Of a DNA stretch of 28,218 nt, positions 6,320 to 13,704 are shown piece by piece (the first letter of the stretch is position 1; the number at the start of each line of letters is the position of its first letter). The notes below the pieces were generated by a model. The model ran no database searches, was not told where the DNA came from, and saw nothing but the letters and a program-made list of their open reading frames with translations. The position numbers were made by a program, and so were the translations under genes. Source of the stretch: UBA6921 sp031363085 (GTDB lineage: Bacteria > Pseudomonadota > Gammaproteobacteria > SG8-11); the NCBI GenBank assembly GCA_031363085.1, contig JANLTU010000226.1:1-28218 (forward strand), given 5' to 3'.

Positions 6320-8416
6320 GTGATCAAGTCGCTTGTAACCAAAATACTTCGTACCTCACAACTCGGCTCGTACTTCGGCAAGTATCGAGAGATCGTCGGC
6401 GCGGTTGCGCTGTTCTTGTTGCTCGATCTGGCCGTTTTAATTCTAAATTTTTACATCTCTTTCCAAATTTCATCGGACACTGAGTCCATCAGCCTCGCCG
6501 GACGGCAGCAGGTGTTGACGCAGCAAATGGAAGAGGAATTACTCGTTGCGTTGGATGAGATGACGCAAGGTGTAAGGAAGCATCCCAGCCTCATCGGATT
6601 ACGCAAAACGGTCACACTGTTCGACGACACGCTGACCGCGTTTGACAAGGGTGGCGTGGTGCCGGGCGGCGATGGTCTGCCGGTGTTGTTGAAAGCTGCA
6701 CCAACACTTGAAAATCGCGCTTTGTTGGTGGAAGCCAAAACCCTTTGGCTGCCACTCAAGGACGCCCTCGATCCGCTCATGCTCGACAACAGCTACTCAA
6801 TGGCAGCGCTTGATAATGCGTTGCGCTCGGTGCGCGAAAGCAGTGCTCAACTGCTGCTGTTGATGAACCGGCTGACAACGCAAATGACCAATACTGCTCT
6901 GGCCGAAGCCAACCGGCTGCGCTTGGTGCAAGCGATGGGTATCTTGCTGGCGTTGCTGAATTTTATTTTCATCCTGTTCAAGTTCATCGCGCGCTTGCGC
7001 GTTACCGATCATAAAGTTGAGATCGCACAAAAAGAAACCACCGACATTCTCGGCACCGTCAAGGAAGGACTGTTCCTGTTCGACGCAGACTTTCGCTTCG
7101 GCACACAGTATTCCGCGTCGTTGGCGGGCATCTTCGGCGTCGAGATCACGCCGGGAAGCGATTTCCGTGAGTTATTGCGCCAGATCATTCACCCGGATGT
7201 ATTCGCGTTGACGATGGACTACATCACCCTGCTATTTGGTGATCGGGTGAAGGAATCCCTGGTGATTGAGCTCAATCCGCTGACGGCGATTGAGGTTACG
7301 GTGTCACGTCCTGACGGATCGTCGGTGCGAAGCTTCCTGACATTTCAGTTCAATCGTGTGTTGCGCGCACGCAAAGTTTCCCATTTGCTGGTCACGGTGT
7401 CGGATGTGACCGATCAAGTGGTGTTGGAGCGCGAGCTTGCGGCGGAAAGAAAGAAGAGCAAGGGAGAAATCTCCGTGCTGCTGGATCTGCTGAAGATCGA
7501 CGCGCCGACGCTGAATCAATTCCTTGATGCGACAGAGAAAACGCTGCTTGAAATTAACGATCAACTGCGCAGTGTGCAAGGCAACGAGCACGACCTGCGC
7601 TTTCTGATTGCCCGGGTGTTTCGCCAAATTCACACCGTGAAGGGTGACGCCGCCGTGCTGGGTTTGCGCCCCTTCGAAGATCTTGCGCATCGGTTTGAAA
7701 TACTGCTGGTGCGGCTGCGTGAAAAAGGCACGGTCACCGGCAGCGATCTGATCGCCATGCCGCTGCCGCTGGACGAACTGTTTGACCGCGTGGCCGTCGT
7801 GCGCGATCTATCGAACCGGCTCGCCGATTACCACGATACCTCCGTTCCGAAGGCCGGAAGGGCCAGCCTAACTGACGATTTGAAGCAGCTTGCACAGCGT
7901 ATCGCGGCTGATCACGGCAAAGAAGTGCAAGTGGCCGCCGATCTTAAGCCGCTCGAATCGCTGCCCGCCGCCTCGCAACTCGAAATCAAAACGGTGATTG
8001 TGCAACTACTGCGTAATGCGATAGTTCACGGGATCGAATCCGCCGCCGAGCGTGTGGTGCAGGAAAAGTCTCCGGTCGGCAGTATTTACATCGCGCTGAA
8101 ACTCGATAAGGAAGGCGGCGGGTATGAACTGCACTTGCGCGACGACGGACGCGGTTTGATTCCGTACCGTATCAAAGAGGCGCTGATCGAATCAGGTCGT
8201 TACACGGCGGCACAGCTTGAAGATTTCGAAGACAAGCAGATCATCATGAGAATTTTTGATCCGGGCTTCAGTACCGTACAGCAGGCAGACCGCGATGCGG
8301 GCCACGGCGTCGGTATGGATATCGTGAAACAAAAAATTCTGCAGCTCGGCGCGCGGCTGCGTATTCAGACGCGCGAGAATTGCTACACCCAGTTCATCGT
8401 TCGATTTGCCGTTTAA
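6320..8416 (+). CDS. Membrane CheA-like histidine kinase with PilJ/NarX-type sensor, PAS and HPt domains
   Basis: A 698-residue inner-membrane kinase. TM helix 1 (about 25-48) and TM helix 2 (about 202-223) bracket a helical periplasmic domain starting with SISLAGRQQVLTQQM (R62), the hallmark of the PilJ/type IV pili methyl-accepting N-terminal domain. A cytosolic PAS-like region (about 238-366) leads into a helical linker, then an HPt domain with the phospho-acceptor H438 in RQIHTVKGDAAVLGL. The ATPase domain shows an N box RNAIVHGIES, DDGRGL (608-613) and GHGVGM (661-666), in the CheA style. The protein stops right after the ATPase domain, so there is no CheW-binding SH3 domain and no receiver. 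GTG 6320 is chosen over TTG 6293 because AAGGGAG lies 8 bases upstream. It heads an operon with cheY and cheX homologues. Confidence 0.88.
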   Translation: MIKSLVTKILRTSQLGSYFGKYREIVGAVALFLLLDLAVLILNFYISFQISSDTESISLAGRQQVLTQQMEEELLVALDEMTQGVRKHPSLIGLRKTVTLFDDTLTAFDKGGVVPGGDGLPVLLKAAPTLENRALLVEAKTLWLPLKDALDPLMLDNSYSMAALDNALRSVRESSAQLLLLMNRLTTQMTNTALAEANRLRLVQAMGILLALLNFIFILFKFIARLRVTDHKVEIAQKETTDILGTVKEGLFLFDADFRFGTQYSASLAGIFGVEITPGSDFRELLRQIIHPDVFALTMDYITLLFGDRVKESLVIELNPLTAIEVTVSRPDGSSVRSFLTFQFNRVLRARKVSHLLVTVSDVTDQVVLERELAAERKKSKGEISVLLDLLKIDAPTLNQFLDATEKTLLEINDQLRSVQGNEHDLRFLIARVFRQIHTVKGDAAVLGLRPFEDLAHRFEILLVRLREKGTVTGSDLIAMPLPLDELFDRVAVVRDLSNRLADYHDTSVPKAGRASLTDDLKQLAQRIAADHGKEVQVAADLKPLESLPAASQLEIKTVIVQLLRNAIVHGIESAAERVVQEKSPVGSIYIALKLDKEGGGYELHLRDDGRGLIPYRIKEALIESGRYTAAQLEDFEDKQIIMRIFDPGFSTVQQADRDAGHGVGMDIVKQKILQLGARLRIQTRENCYTQFIVRFAV

Positions 8417-8441
8417 ACGTTTGTTTTATCGAAGGGTTGAC

Positions 8442-8623
8442 ATGAAATCGTATTTTCTTAGCGTGCTGATTCCAGCCGTACTGACTCTATGTTGAGCAGT
8501 GCGGATGCAGCATCGAAAGCAGCAGTTTTTTTCGCATTGCCTCACGTTGATACTTCGCCCGACAAAAAAATCCAAGGATTTTATTTTGTCATCAGTTTGG
8601 ACGAAACGGACGCGTCGCCATGA
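8442..8623 (+). pseudogene. Small secreted protein gene, split by an apparent frameshift
   Basis: An ATG at 8442 behind GAAGGG opens MKSYFLSVLIPAVLTLC and stops at 8493-8495. In the -1 frame an overlapping ATG at 8489 opens 44 codons beginning MLSSADAASKAAVFFALP and ending with a TGA at 8621-8623 that overlaps the cheY ATG (ATGA). Joined, the two pieces form one convincing signal peptide (positive N-terminus, hydrophobic core, SSADA cleavage region) followed by a mature peptide of about 38 residues. Either a one-base deletion or sequence error has split it, or expression uses frameshifting or stop-start reinitiation. Because cheY has no ribosome site of its own, translation through the second piece seems needed for cheY. 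No family recognised. Confidence 0.55.
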
Positions 8624-9006
8624 AGCTGATGATCGTCGATGATTCCAATATCATTCGATCACGCATCGCACGCGCTACGTTGCAGTCGTCGCTGCAGCGG
8701 CTCCAAATTGTCGGGCTGGCATGCAACGGTAACGAGGCGGTCAATATCTGTGTGCGTAAAGCGCCCGATTTAGTGACGATGGATTTGACCATGCCCGGCA
8801 TGAATGGAATTGAATGTATCGAAGCTTTATTGGAGCTCGCTCCGCGGCTGCGCATCTTGGTGATTTCCGCCTTGAGTGACAAAGCCACGGCAATTGAGGC
8901 GTTAAAGCGCGGCGCACATGGGTACCTGCATAAACCGTTCACCGATGCGCGGCTAGCAAGTGCACTGGTGGAATTAATGGAAGACCTGGAGGCTGACCGT
9001 GGCTGA
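8620..9006 (+). CDS. Single-domain response regulator, CheY-like
   Basis: A 128-residue stand-alone receiver domain. The acidic pocket is D7 and D8 (MIVDDSN), the phosphorylation site D55 (LVTMDLTMPGMNG), the switch serine S83 (VISALSD) and the conserved lysine K105 (YLHKPF). With no output domain it must act by protein contact, for example on a flagellar or pilus motor, an enzyme or another regulator. The start is fixed by the ATGA overlap with the upstream small ORF and by the family N-terminus; no Shine-Dalgarno is visible, implying translational coupling. It overlaps the next gene by 8 bases. The upstream kinase, with H438 in an HPt domain, is the expected phosphodonor. Confidence 0.93.
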   Translation: MKLMIVDDSNIIRSRIARATLQSSLQRLQIVGLACNGNEAVNICVRKAPDLVTMDLTMPGMNGIECIEALLELAPRLRILVISALSDKATAIEALKRGAHGYLHKPFTDARLASALVELMEDLEADRG

Positions 9007-9460
9007 CATGACCGACAATGAATTGAAGATTTTTATCAATGCCGTTACGCATTACTTCGCGCAGCTTACCCGTGAGCCCGCGACCGTCCGTGCGGCATAT
9101 CTTGCCAATGGCGAGATTCCGCATTTCGATTACACCGGATTGATTACAGTGTCGGGGCGCTATCGTGGCTGTGTATATTTTTCCACTTCCGGCGACGCAC
9201 TGCGCGCCTTGCTGTTGGAGTTCCGTGAGCCGGATCGGCGCGAATCAAACTTGCTCGACGCGGTTGGCGAAATCGCGAACACCATCGCCGGAAATGCACG
9301 CAGGCATTTCGGAAGAGAGCTGGAAATTTCGGCACCAGTGACCATTCGCGGTGTGCCGGAACAAATTAAATCCGCTGTTCGCGCGCGCCCCTTCGCCATT
9401 CAATTGGATTGGTCGAATCACGATGCCGTCATGGTTGTTGATCTCGCGCTGGAAGAGTAG
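8999..9460 (+). CDS. CheX-type chemotaxis phosphatase domain protein
   Basis: A 153-residue CheC/CheX/FliY-superfamily protein. The diagnostic active-site helix E-x-x-N is present as E91-I-A-N94 within the segment DAVGEIANTIAGNARRHFG, once only, as in CheX rather than in two-site CheC. Family knowledge says this motif inserts an asparagine into the CheY active site and hydrolyses its phospho-aspartate. The GTG start at 8999 is supported by GGAGG at 8988-8992; it overlaps the cheY stop, so the two products are made together. This completes a kinase, regulator and phosphatase set. A nearby ATG at 9008 is a possible but poorly spaced alternative. Confidence 0.87.
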   Translation: MADMTDNELKIFINAVTHYFAQLTREPATVRAAYLANGEIPHFDYTGLITVSGRYRGCVYFSTSGDALRALLLEFREPDRRESNLLDAVGEIANTIAGNARRHFGRELEISAPVTIRGVPEQIKSAVRARPFAIQLDWSNHDAVMVVDLALEE

Positions 9461-9753
9461 GGCGATCACCTGCTTAATGTATAGAACCGCTACTTTTAAG
9501 TGGTGCGCGCCACGCTCGTGGTTGCGCACGCAGGTACAGGTTGGGTAGCGTCGGGTTGTCTGCGGCCTTCAATTCCGCGTCTTGGGTGTCCGCGCACTGA
9601 ATTAAAACTCCTTCCAAAATTTGATCCCTGGTTTGGTGCAAATAAGCTAAAGCAGCTCGCATTGTTAATGGCGATACGCCGTGAATTATGCCTAATTTAG
9701 GCTGTTTTCTAGCAAAATGGCTAAGTTGGCATGCGCCTTGTAATGTCTTAGTT
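9461..9753. other. Intergenic region with a strong hairpin, cheX to nasT
   Basis: No gene is supported in these 293 bases. A hairpin at 9503-9529 combines GTGCGC/GCGCAC outside and CCACG/CGTGG inside, and could end the kinase-cheY-cheX transcript, although no T-run follows. Further on, TGGTGCA at 9634-9640 and TGGCATGCGCCTTGT at 9727-9741 resemble an NtrC half-site and a sigma54 -24/-12 element; the latter would start transcription almost exactly at the proposed nasT ATG, so it is doubtful. Confidence 0.4.
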
Positions 9754-10380
9754 ATGAACGGCAAAGCACGTGAAGCAGGCATAAAGCGCAACCCCGACAA
9801 CGCGCAGCGCCGGGTGATTCTGATCTACGAAGCGCCTGCACGAGCGCAGGTGCTCGAATCCACCCTGCGTGCCTCCGGTCATCAGGTGGTGGCCACGTTG
9901 TGCGGCATGCGCGAGCTGGCGGAACGGATCGATGCGTTGCAACCCGATATCATTGTCATGGACATGGAGCAACCGGACCTCGACCTGCTGGATGAACTGC
10001 GTGCCCTCACGCAGGATCGACCACGACCGATTCTGCTGTTCGCGCAACATGGCGACGAGCATGTCATTCGCCAGGCGATACGCATCGGCGTGAGTTCGTT
10101 TGTGGTGGACGGCTGGAGCAGCACGCGCGTGAAGGCGTTGGTTGACGTGGCGATTGCGCGCTTCGCGGAAAATCAAGCCCTGCGCGAAGCGCTGGATGAG
10201 GCCAAGACCACGCTGGCGGAACGCAAGGTGGTCGAACGTGCCAAGGGAATATTAATGCTGCGCCGCAAATGCGATGAGCAGCAGGCGTATGGTTTGCTGC
10301 GCAAGATGGCGATGGATCGCAACGAGAAAATAGTCAAGGTCGCGCACAGTGTGATTGGCGCGGCGGAGTTACTGGGTTAA
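9754..10380 (+). CDS. nasT: ANTAR-domain transcription antiterminator NasT
   Basis: A 208-residue RNA-binding regulator. An N-terminal receiver-like domain (about 20-140) precedes a coiled linker and the C-terminal ANTAR domain (about 152-205; VVERAKGILMLRRKCDEQQAYGLLRKMAMDR), which binds paired hexaloop hairpins in leader RNAs and prevents termination. The receiver keeps the acceptor-like D70 (IIVMDMEQPD) but its acidic pocket reads IYEA instead of the usual IDDD, so phosphorylation control is doubtful. In well-studied systems NasT is held inactive by the nitrate sensor NasS; no nasS is present here. ATG 9754 gives a normal length; an in-frame ATG at 9688 adds 22 residues that do not look conserved. 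Its obvious target is the double-hairpin leader immediately downstream. Confidence 0.93.
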   Translation: MNGKAREAGIKRNPDNAQRRVILIYEAPARAQVLESTLRASGHQVVATLCGMRELAERIDALQPDIIVMDMEQPDLDLLDELRALTQDRPRPILLFAQHGDEHVIRQAIRIGVSSFVVDGWSSTRVKALVDVAIARFAENQALREALDEAKTTLAERKVVERAKGILMLRRKCDEQQAYGLLRKMAMDRNEKIVKVAHSVIGAAELLG

Positions 10381-10391
10381 TTAACACAACA

Positions 10392-10416
10392 CGTGCGGCC
10401 CGATCCGGGTCGCACG
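10392..10416 (+). repeat. Hairpin just after nasT
   Basis: An 11-pair stem (one G-T wobble) runs from 10392-10402 to 10406-10416, beginning 11 bases after the nasT stop. No T-run follows, so it is more likely a 3'-end or processing structure, or an upstream part of the antitermination leader, than a terminator. Its loop does not fit the ANTAR A1/G4 hexaloop rule. Confidence 0.5.
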
Positions 10417-10424
10417 CTTGCACA

Positions 10425-10464
10425 ACGCGCCAACGGCGGTGCGTGTGTGCGGACAACGGCGTCC
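10425..10464 (+). promoter_or_regulatory. ANTAR antitermination element (dual AACGGC hexaloop hairpins)
   Basis: Two consecutive hairpins present identical six-base loops AACGGC. Hairpin 1 has a 7-pair stem (10425-10431 with 10438-10444, one G-T) and its loop at 10432-10437. Hairpin 2 has a GGAC/GTCC stem (10451-10454 with 10461-10464) and its loop at 10455-10460. Six bases separate them. Both loops have A at position 1 and G at position 4, the conserved identities of ANTAR-protein target RNAs. The element lies between nasT and nrtA, and hairpin 2 shares its loop and 3' strand with the terminator that follows, so NasT binding would block termination. Confidence 0.85.
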
Positions 10465-10511
10465 ATTGTCGCGAACTGGTTTGATTTCGCGGGAGTGGCG
10501 CCGTTTTTTTT
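10455..10511 (+). terminator. Intrinsic terminator controlled by NasT
   Basis: Bases 10455-10463 pair with 10497-10505 (9 pairs, one G-T), enclosing a second stem CGCGAA (10470-10475)/TTCGCG (10486-10491). Eight T residues follow at 10504-10511. The 5' arm is made of the loop and 3' strand of antiterminator hairpin 2, so the two folds exclude each other. The nrtA ribosome site (GAGGAG at 10526-10531) lies just beyond. Confidence 0.85.
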
Positions 10512-10541
10512 GCCGGAGACACAACGAGGAGCATTTGCAGC

Positions 10542-11816
10542 ATGACGAATAAATACGACCGTAAAGGGAGTAAAACCAATACCGATCCCACACGCCGCAA
10601 TTTAATCAAGGCCGGTGCTGCCATAGGTGGCTTCGCCGCGTTTGGCCTGACGCCGGGCTTGCGCAGTGCGGCGTGGGCGGCCGGTTCCGATGCGCCGGAA
10701 AAAACTGATTTAAAAATTGGCTTCATTCCACTCACCGACTGCGCCAGCGTGGTGATGGCCGGGGAGCTGGGTCTTTACAAAAAATACGGACTCAAAGTCG
10801 AGGTGACCAAAGAAGCAAGCTGGGCAGCAGTACGTGACAAATTAGTCAACGGCGAACTGGATGCGGCGCACGTGCTGTATGGTTTGATCTACGGCGTGCA
10901 ACTGGGAATCGGCGGGCCGCAGAAAGACATGGCGGTGCTGATGACGCTGAATCACAACGGCCAAGCCATCACGCTGTCGAACCAGCTCAAGGCCAAGGGC
11001 GTGAATGACGGCGCGTCGCTGAAAAAACTCATCGACAGCGACAAGCGCGACTACACCTTCGCGCACACCTTCCCGACCGGCACGCACGCGATGTGGATTT
11101 ACTACTGGCTCGCGCAGCACGGTATTCATCCGTTCGCCGATGTCAAGACCATCACCGTACCGCCGCCGCAAATGGTAGCCAACATGCGCGTCGGTAACAT
11201 GGACGGCTATTGCGTGGGTGAACCCTGGAACGCACGCGCAATTGCCGACGGTATCGGCTTCACGGCGACGACCACGCAAGACCTGTGGAAGGATCATCCC
11301 GAAAAAGTGCTTGGCACCACGTTGGAGTTCACACAGAAAAATCCCAACACCACGCGTGCAATGTTGATGGCGGTGTTGGAAGCAGCGAAGCACATCGACA
11401 CGACTGCAAACCGCCCGAGTGTGGCGAAGGTGATTGCCAGCAAGTCGTATGTCAATGCGCCGGAAGACGTGATCGAAGGCCGCTTCCTGGGCAACTACGA
11501 CAACGGGAATGGCAAGACTTGGCAGGACGCGAACTTCATGAAGTTCTACAACGACGGTGCGGTGAATTTTCCTTATCTGTCCGACGGCATGTGGTTCCTG
11601 ACGCAGCACAAGCGTTGGGGCTTGCTGAAAGAGCATCCGGATTATCTGACCGTGGCCAAAAAAATAAACCAGATCGAGCTGTACAAGCAGGCGGCAGCGC
11701 AATTGAAAATTTCAGTGCCCAGCGATCCGCTGCGGAGCGTGACATTTTTCGACGGTGTGGTGTGGGATGGAAAAAATCCCAAGATTTACGCCGACAGTTT
11801 CAAGATCAAGGTGTAG
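10542..11816 (+). CDS. nrtA: ABC transporter nitrate-binding protein, NrtA type
   Basis: A 424-residue periplasmic solute-binding protein of the NrtA/CmpA family. A twin-arginine signal (TRRNLIKAG, residues 17-25, followed by a hydrophobic stretch and AWA) directs export of the folded protein. The five nitrate ligands reported for Synechocystis NrtA (Trp102, Gln155, His196, Gly240, Lys269) have apparent equivalents W94, Q141, H182, G226 and K255, at nearly constant offset. K255 is telling because the bicarbonate binder CmpA has an acidic residue there. Nitrate or nitrite is therefore the likely ligand. Transcription passes through the NasT-controlled terminator, so expression should depend on NasT. 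The permease gene follows 12 bases later. Confidence 0.93.
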   Translation: MTNKYDRKGSKTNTDPTRRNLIKAGAAIGGFAAFGLTPGLRSAAWAAGSDAPEKTDLKIGFIPLTDCASVVMAGELGLYKKYGLKVEVTKEASWAAVRDKLVNGELDAAHVLYGLIYGVQLGIGGPQKDMAVLMTLNHNGQAITLSNQLKAKGVNDGASLKKLIDSDKRDYTFAHTFPTGTHAMWIYYWLAQHGIHPFADVKTITVPPPQMVANMRVGNMDGYCVGEPWNARAIADGIGFTATTTQDLWKDHPEKVLGTTLEFTQKNPNTTRAMLMAVLEAAKHIDTTANRPSVAKVIASKSYVNAPEDVIEGRFLGNYDNGNGKTWQDANFMKFYNDGAVNFPYLSDGMWFLTQHKRWGLLKEHPDYLTVAKKINQIELYKQAAAQLKISVPSDPLRSVTFFDGVVWDGKNPKIYADSFKIKV

Positions 11817-11828
11817 CGGAGAAAACTC

Positions 11829-12725
11829 ATGAGCGTTTTGAAAATGCACCCATGTGTGACCGACGAGCCGGCGGTTGCAGTCAATCTACCCGCGTTGCCC
11901 ACACCGTATTTGGTACCGAAAATCGATCCTGCTGTGCTGCAAAACCGGCGTGCCAAGGAGCATCGCGACGCGTTGTTACGGCACGTCTTGCCGCCACTGA
12001 TTGGGTTATTTCTGTTCATGGCGCTGTGGGCCTTCGTGGCGCAAATCAGCCCGCAATTACCCGGCCCCGCCAAGACTTGGCACGCGGCGCTGGAATTGTT
12101 CAGCGATCCGTTTTACGACCACGGGCCGAACGACAAGGGCATCGGCTGGAACATCCTGGGCTCGCTCAAACGCGTGGGTTTGGGTTTCGGCATGGCGGCG
12201 CTGGTCGGTATTCCGCTGGGCTTCATGATCGGCCGCTTCGTGTTCCTGCAGCGCATGACGGCGCCAATTGTCAGCTTGTTGCGGCCGGTGTCGCCGCTGG
12301 CGTGGTTGCCGATCGGTTTGTTGGTATTCAAAGAATCGCAGCCTGCGGCGATCTGGGTGATTTTCATTTCGTCGATCTGGCCGATCATCATCAACACGGC
12401 AGTGGGCGTGAGCAAGGTGCCGCAGGATTACATGAACGTGGCGCGTGTGCTGAATCTGTCGGAGTGGAAAATCTTCACGCGCATTTTGTTCCCCGCCGTA
12501 TTGCCCTTCATGATGACCGGCATTCGCTTGTCCATCGGTGTGGCGTGGCTGGTGATCGTCGCCGCCGAGATGCTTACCGGCGGCGTCGGCTTAGGTTTCT
12601 GGGTGTGGGACGAGTGGAACAACCTGAATGTCGCACACATCATCGTTGCGATTTTTATCGTGGGCATCGTCGGCCTATTGCTGGAGCAACTGCTGCTGCT
12701 GGCGGCGAAACGGTTTGAATATTAA
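11829..12725 (+). CDS. nrtB: ABC transporter permease, nitrate type
   Basis: A 298-residue inner-membrane permease of the NrtB/SsuC/TauC family. After a roughly 50-residue hydrophilic N-terminus come about six membrane segments, starting with PPLIGLFLFMALWAFV. LGSLKRVGLGFGMAALVGIPLG and the EAA-type coupling loop (about residues 195-225, with the alanine-rich turn in NVARVLNLSEWKIFTRILFP) are typical of the BPD_transp_1 domain. The ATG follows GGAG closely and lies 12 bases after nrtA; the ATPase gene comes 20 bases later. This is the middle gene of a three-gene nitrate importer operon. No assimilatory nitrate or nitrite reductase genes lie within the window. Confidence 0.92.
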   Translation: MSVLKMHPCVTDEPAVAVNLPALPTPYLVPKIDPAVLQNRRAKEHRDALLRHVLPPLIGLFLFMALWAFVAQISPQLPGPAKTWHAALELFSDPFYDHGPNDKGIGWNILGSLKRVGLGFGMAALVGIPLGFMIGRFVFLQRMTAPIVSLLRPVSPLAWLPIGLLVFKESQPAAIWVIFISSIWPIIINTAVGVSKVPQDYMNVARVLNLSEWKIFTRILFPAVLPFMMTGIRLSIGVAWLVIVAAEMLTGGVGLGFWVWDEWNNLNVAHIIVAIFIVGIVGLLLEQLLLLAAKRFEY

Positions 12726-12745
12726 TCGCAGGAGAGGGGATTGCC

Positions 12746-13534
12746 GTGGAAAAATTCGTACAGATAGAAAATGTCAAAATGAGCTTCGACACCAAGCGCG
12801 GTGAATTCGTTGCGTTGCGTGACGTGCATCTGAATATCAAGCAGGGCGAGTTTGTGTCCATCATCGGCCACTCCGGGTGCGGCAAATCAACGCTGTTAAA
12901 TTTGATCGCCGGCCTGACCGTGCCGAGTGAGGGCGTACTGCTGTGCGCCGGGCGCGAAATCGCCGGACCCGGGCCGGATCGCGCCGTGGTGTTTCAAAAC
13001 CATTCGCTGCTGCCGTGGCTCACCTGCCTGGGTAACGTGGTTCTGGCGGTGGAGCGCGTGTTCGGTCGTACTGAGTCGCGTGCGCAACTGAATAAACGCG
13101 CCGAGGATGCACTGGATCTGGTCGGTCTCACGCAGGCGATTCACAAACATCCGCACGAAATTTCCGGCGGCATGAAACAGCGCGTCGGCATTGCGCGCGC
13201 GTTGTCGATGCAACCCAAGGTATTGTTGCTCGACGAGCCTTTCGGTGCGCTCGATGCGCTCACCCGTGCGCATCTGCAAGACGAATTGCTGCGCATCATC
13301 GCCAATCTAAAAGCCACCGCAGTGATGGTGACGCACGATGTGGATGAAGCGGTGCTGCTATCCGACCGCATCGTCATGATGACCAACGGGCCGGCTGCAA
13401 CCATCGGCGAAGTTTTAGAAGTGAATTTACCGCGTCCACGTAATCGTCTGGAACTGGCGGGAGATGCACGCTATGTCCAGGCACGTGGCGAGTTATTGAA
13501 GTTTTTGTATCAGCGCCACAAGCACGCCGCGTGA
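12746..13534 (+). CDS. nrtD: ABC transporter ATP-binding protein, nitrate type
   Basis: A 262-residue cytosolic ATPase that powers the importer. The Walker A motif is GHSGCGKST, the Q-loop is in VVFQNHSLLPWLT, the signature is ISGGMKQR, Walker B is VLLLDEPFGALD and the switch histidine is in MVTHDVDEA. The ending LPRPRNRLEL is typical of the NrtC/NrtD/SsuB group. It lacks the extra NrtA-like domain that cyanobacterial NrtC has fused at its C-terminus, so it corresponds to NrtD. The GTG start at 12746 is supported by AGGAGAGGGG upstream. The gene is last in the operon, and its stop codon lies inside a large hairpin. Confidence 0.94.
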   Translation: MEKFVQIENVKMSFDTKRGEFVALRDVHLNIKQGEFVSIIGHSGCGKSTLLNLIAGLTVPSEGVLLCAGREIAGPGPDRAVVFQNHSLLPWLTCLGNVVLAVERVFGRTESRAQLNKRAEDALDLVGLTQAIHKHPHEISGGMKQRVGIARALSMQPKVLLLDEPFGALDALTRAHLQDELLRIIANLKATAVMVTHDVDEAVLLSDRIVMMTNGPAATIGEVLEVNLPRPRNRLELAGDARYVQARGELLKFLYQRHKHAA

Positions 13535-13553
13535 ACGGTTAATTCACGCGGTG
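13525..13553. terminator. Hairpin at the end of the nitrate transport operon
   Basis: CCGCGTGAA (13527-13535) pairs perfectly with TTCACGCGG (13543-13551), extended by a G-T and a C-G pair outward, around a 7-base loop. It includes the nrtD TGA. There is no T-run, so it is a likely 3'-end structure rather than a textbook terminator. Confidence 0.55.
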
Positions 13554-13655
13554 CCAGGGCTTGTCAAAACTAACATGTCTTCGTGCAATGCTGGCAATGC
13601 CTTTCTGGGGGCTCAAGGCCGAGCTACAGCATTGGCCAACTGTCGACAACTCAGG

Positions 13656-13686
13656 TGCATCCCGGGTGGTTGACATCCGGGATGCA
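13656..13686. terminator. 10-bp perfect hairpin beyond the FGE-fold gene
   Basis: TGCATCCCGG (13656-13665) and CCGGGATGCA (13677-13686) form a perfect 10-pair stem with an 11-base loop, 18 bases after the stop of the minus-strand FGE-fold gene. Position and strength suggest the end of that transcript. No T-run follows on either strand. Confidence 0.55.
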
Positions 13687-13704
13687 TGAATTACGCATGC
13701 GATG

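Noticed and set aside
9727..9741. Sigma54-like -24/-12 element TGGCATGCGCCTTGT upstream of nasT
   Set aside because: Two mismatches at conserved positions (including the -12 C), and the predicted start would coincide with the nasT ATG, leaving no leader.
11285..12718. 477-codon plus-strand ORF overlapping nrtA and nrtB
   Set aside because: It is a shifted frame of two clear genes, with composition typical of G+C-rich shadow frames and no coherent domain.
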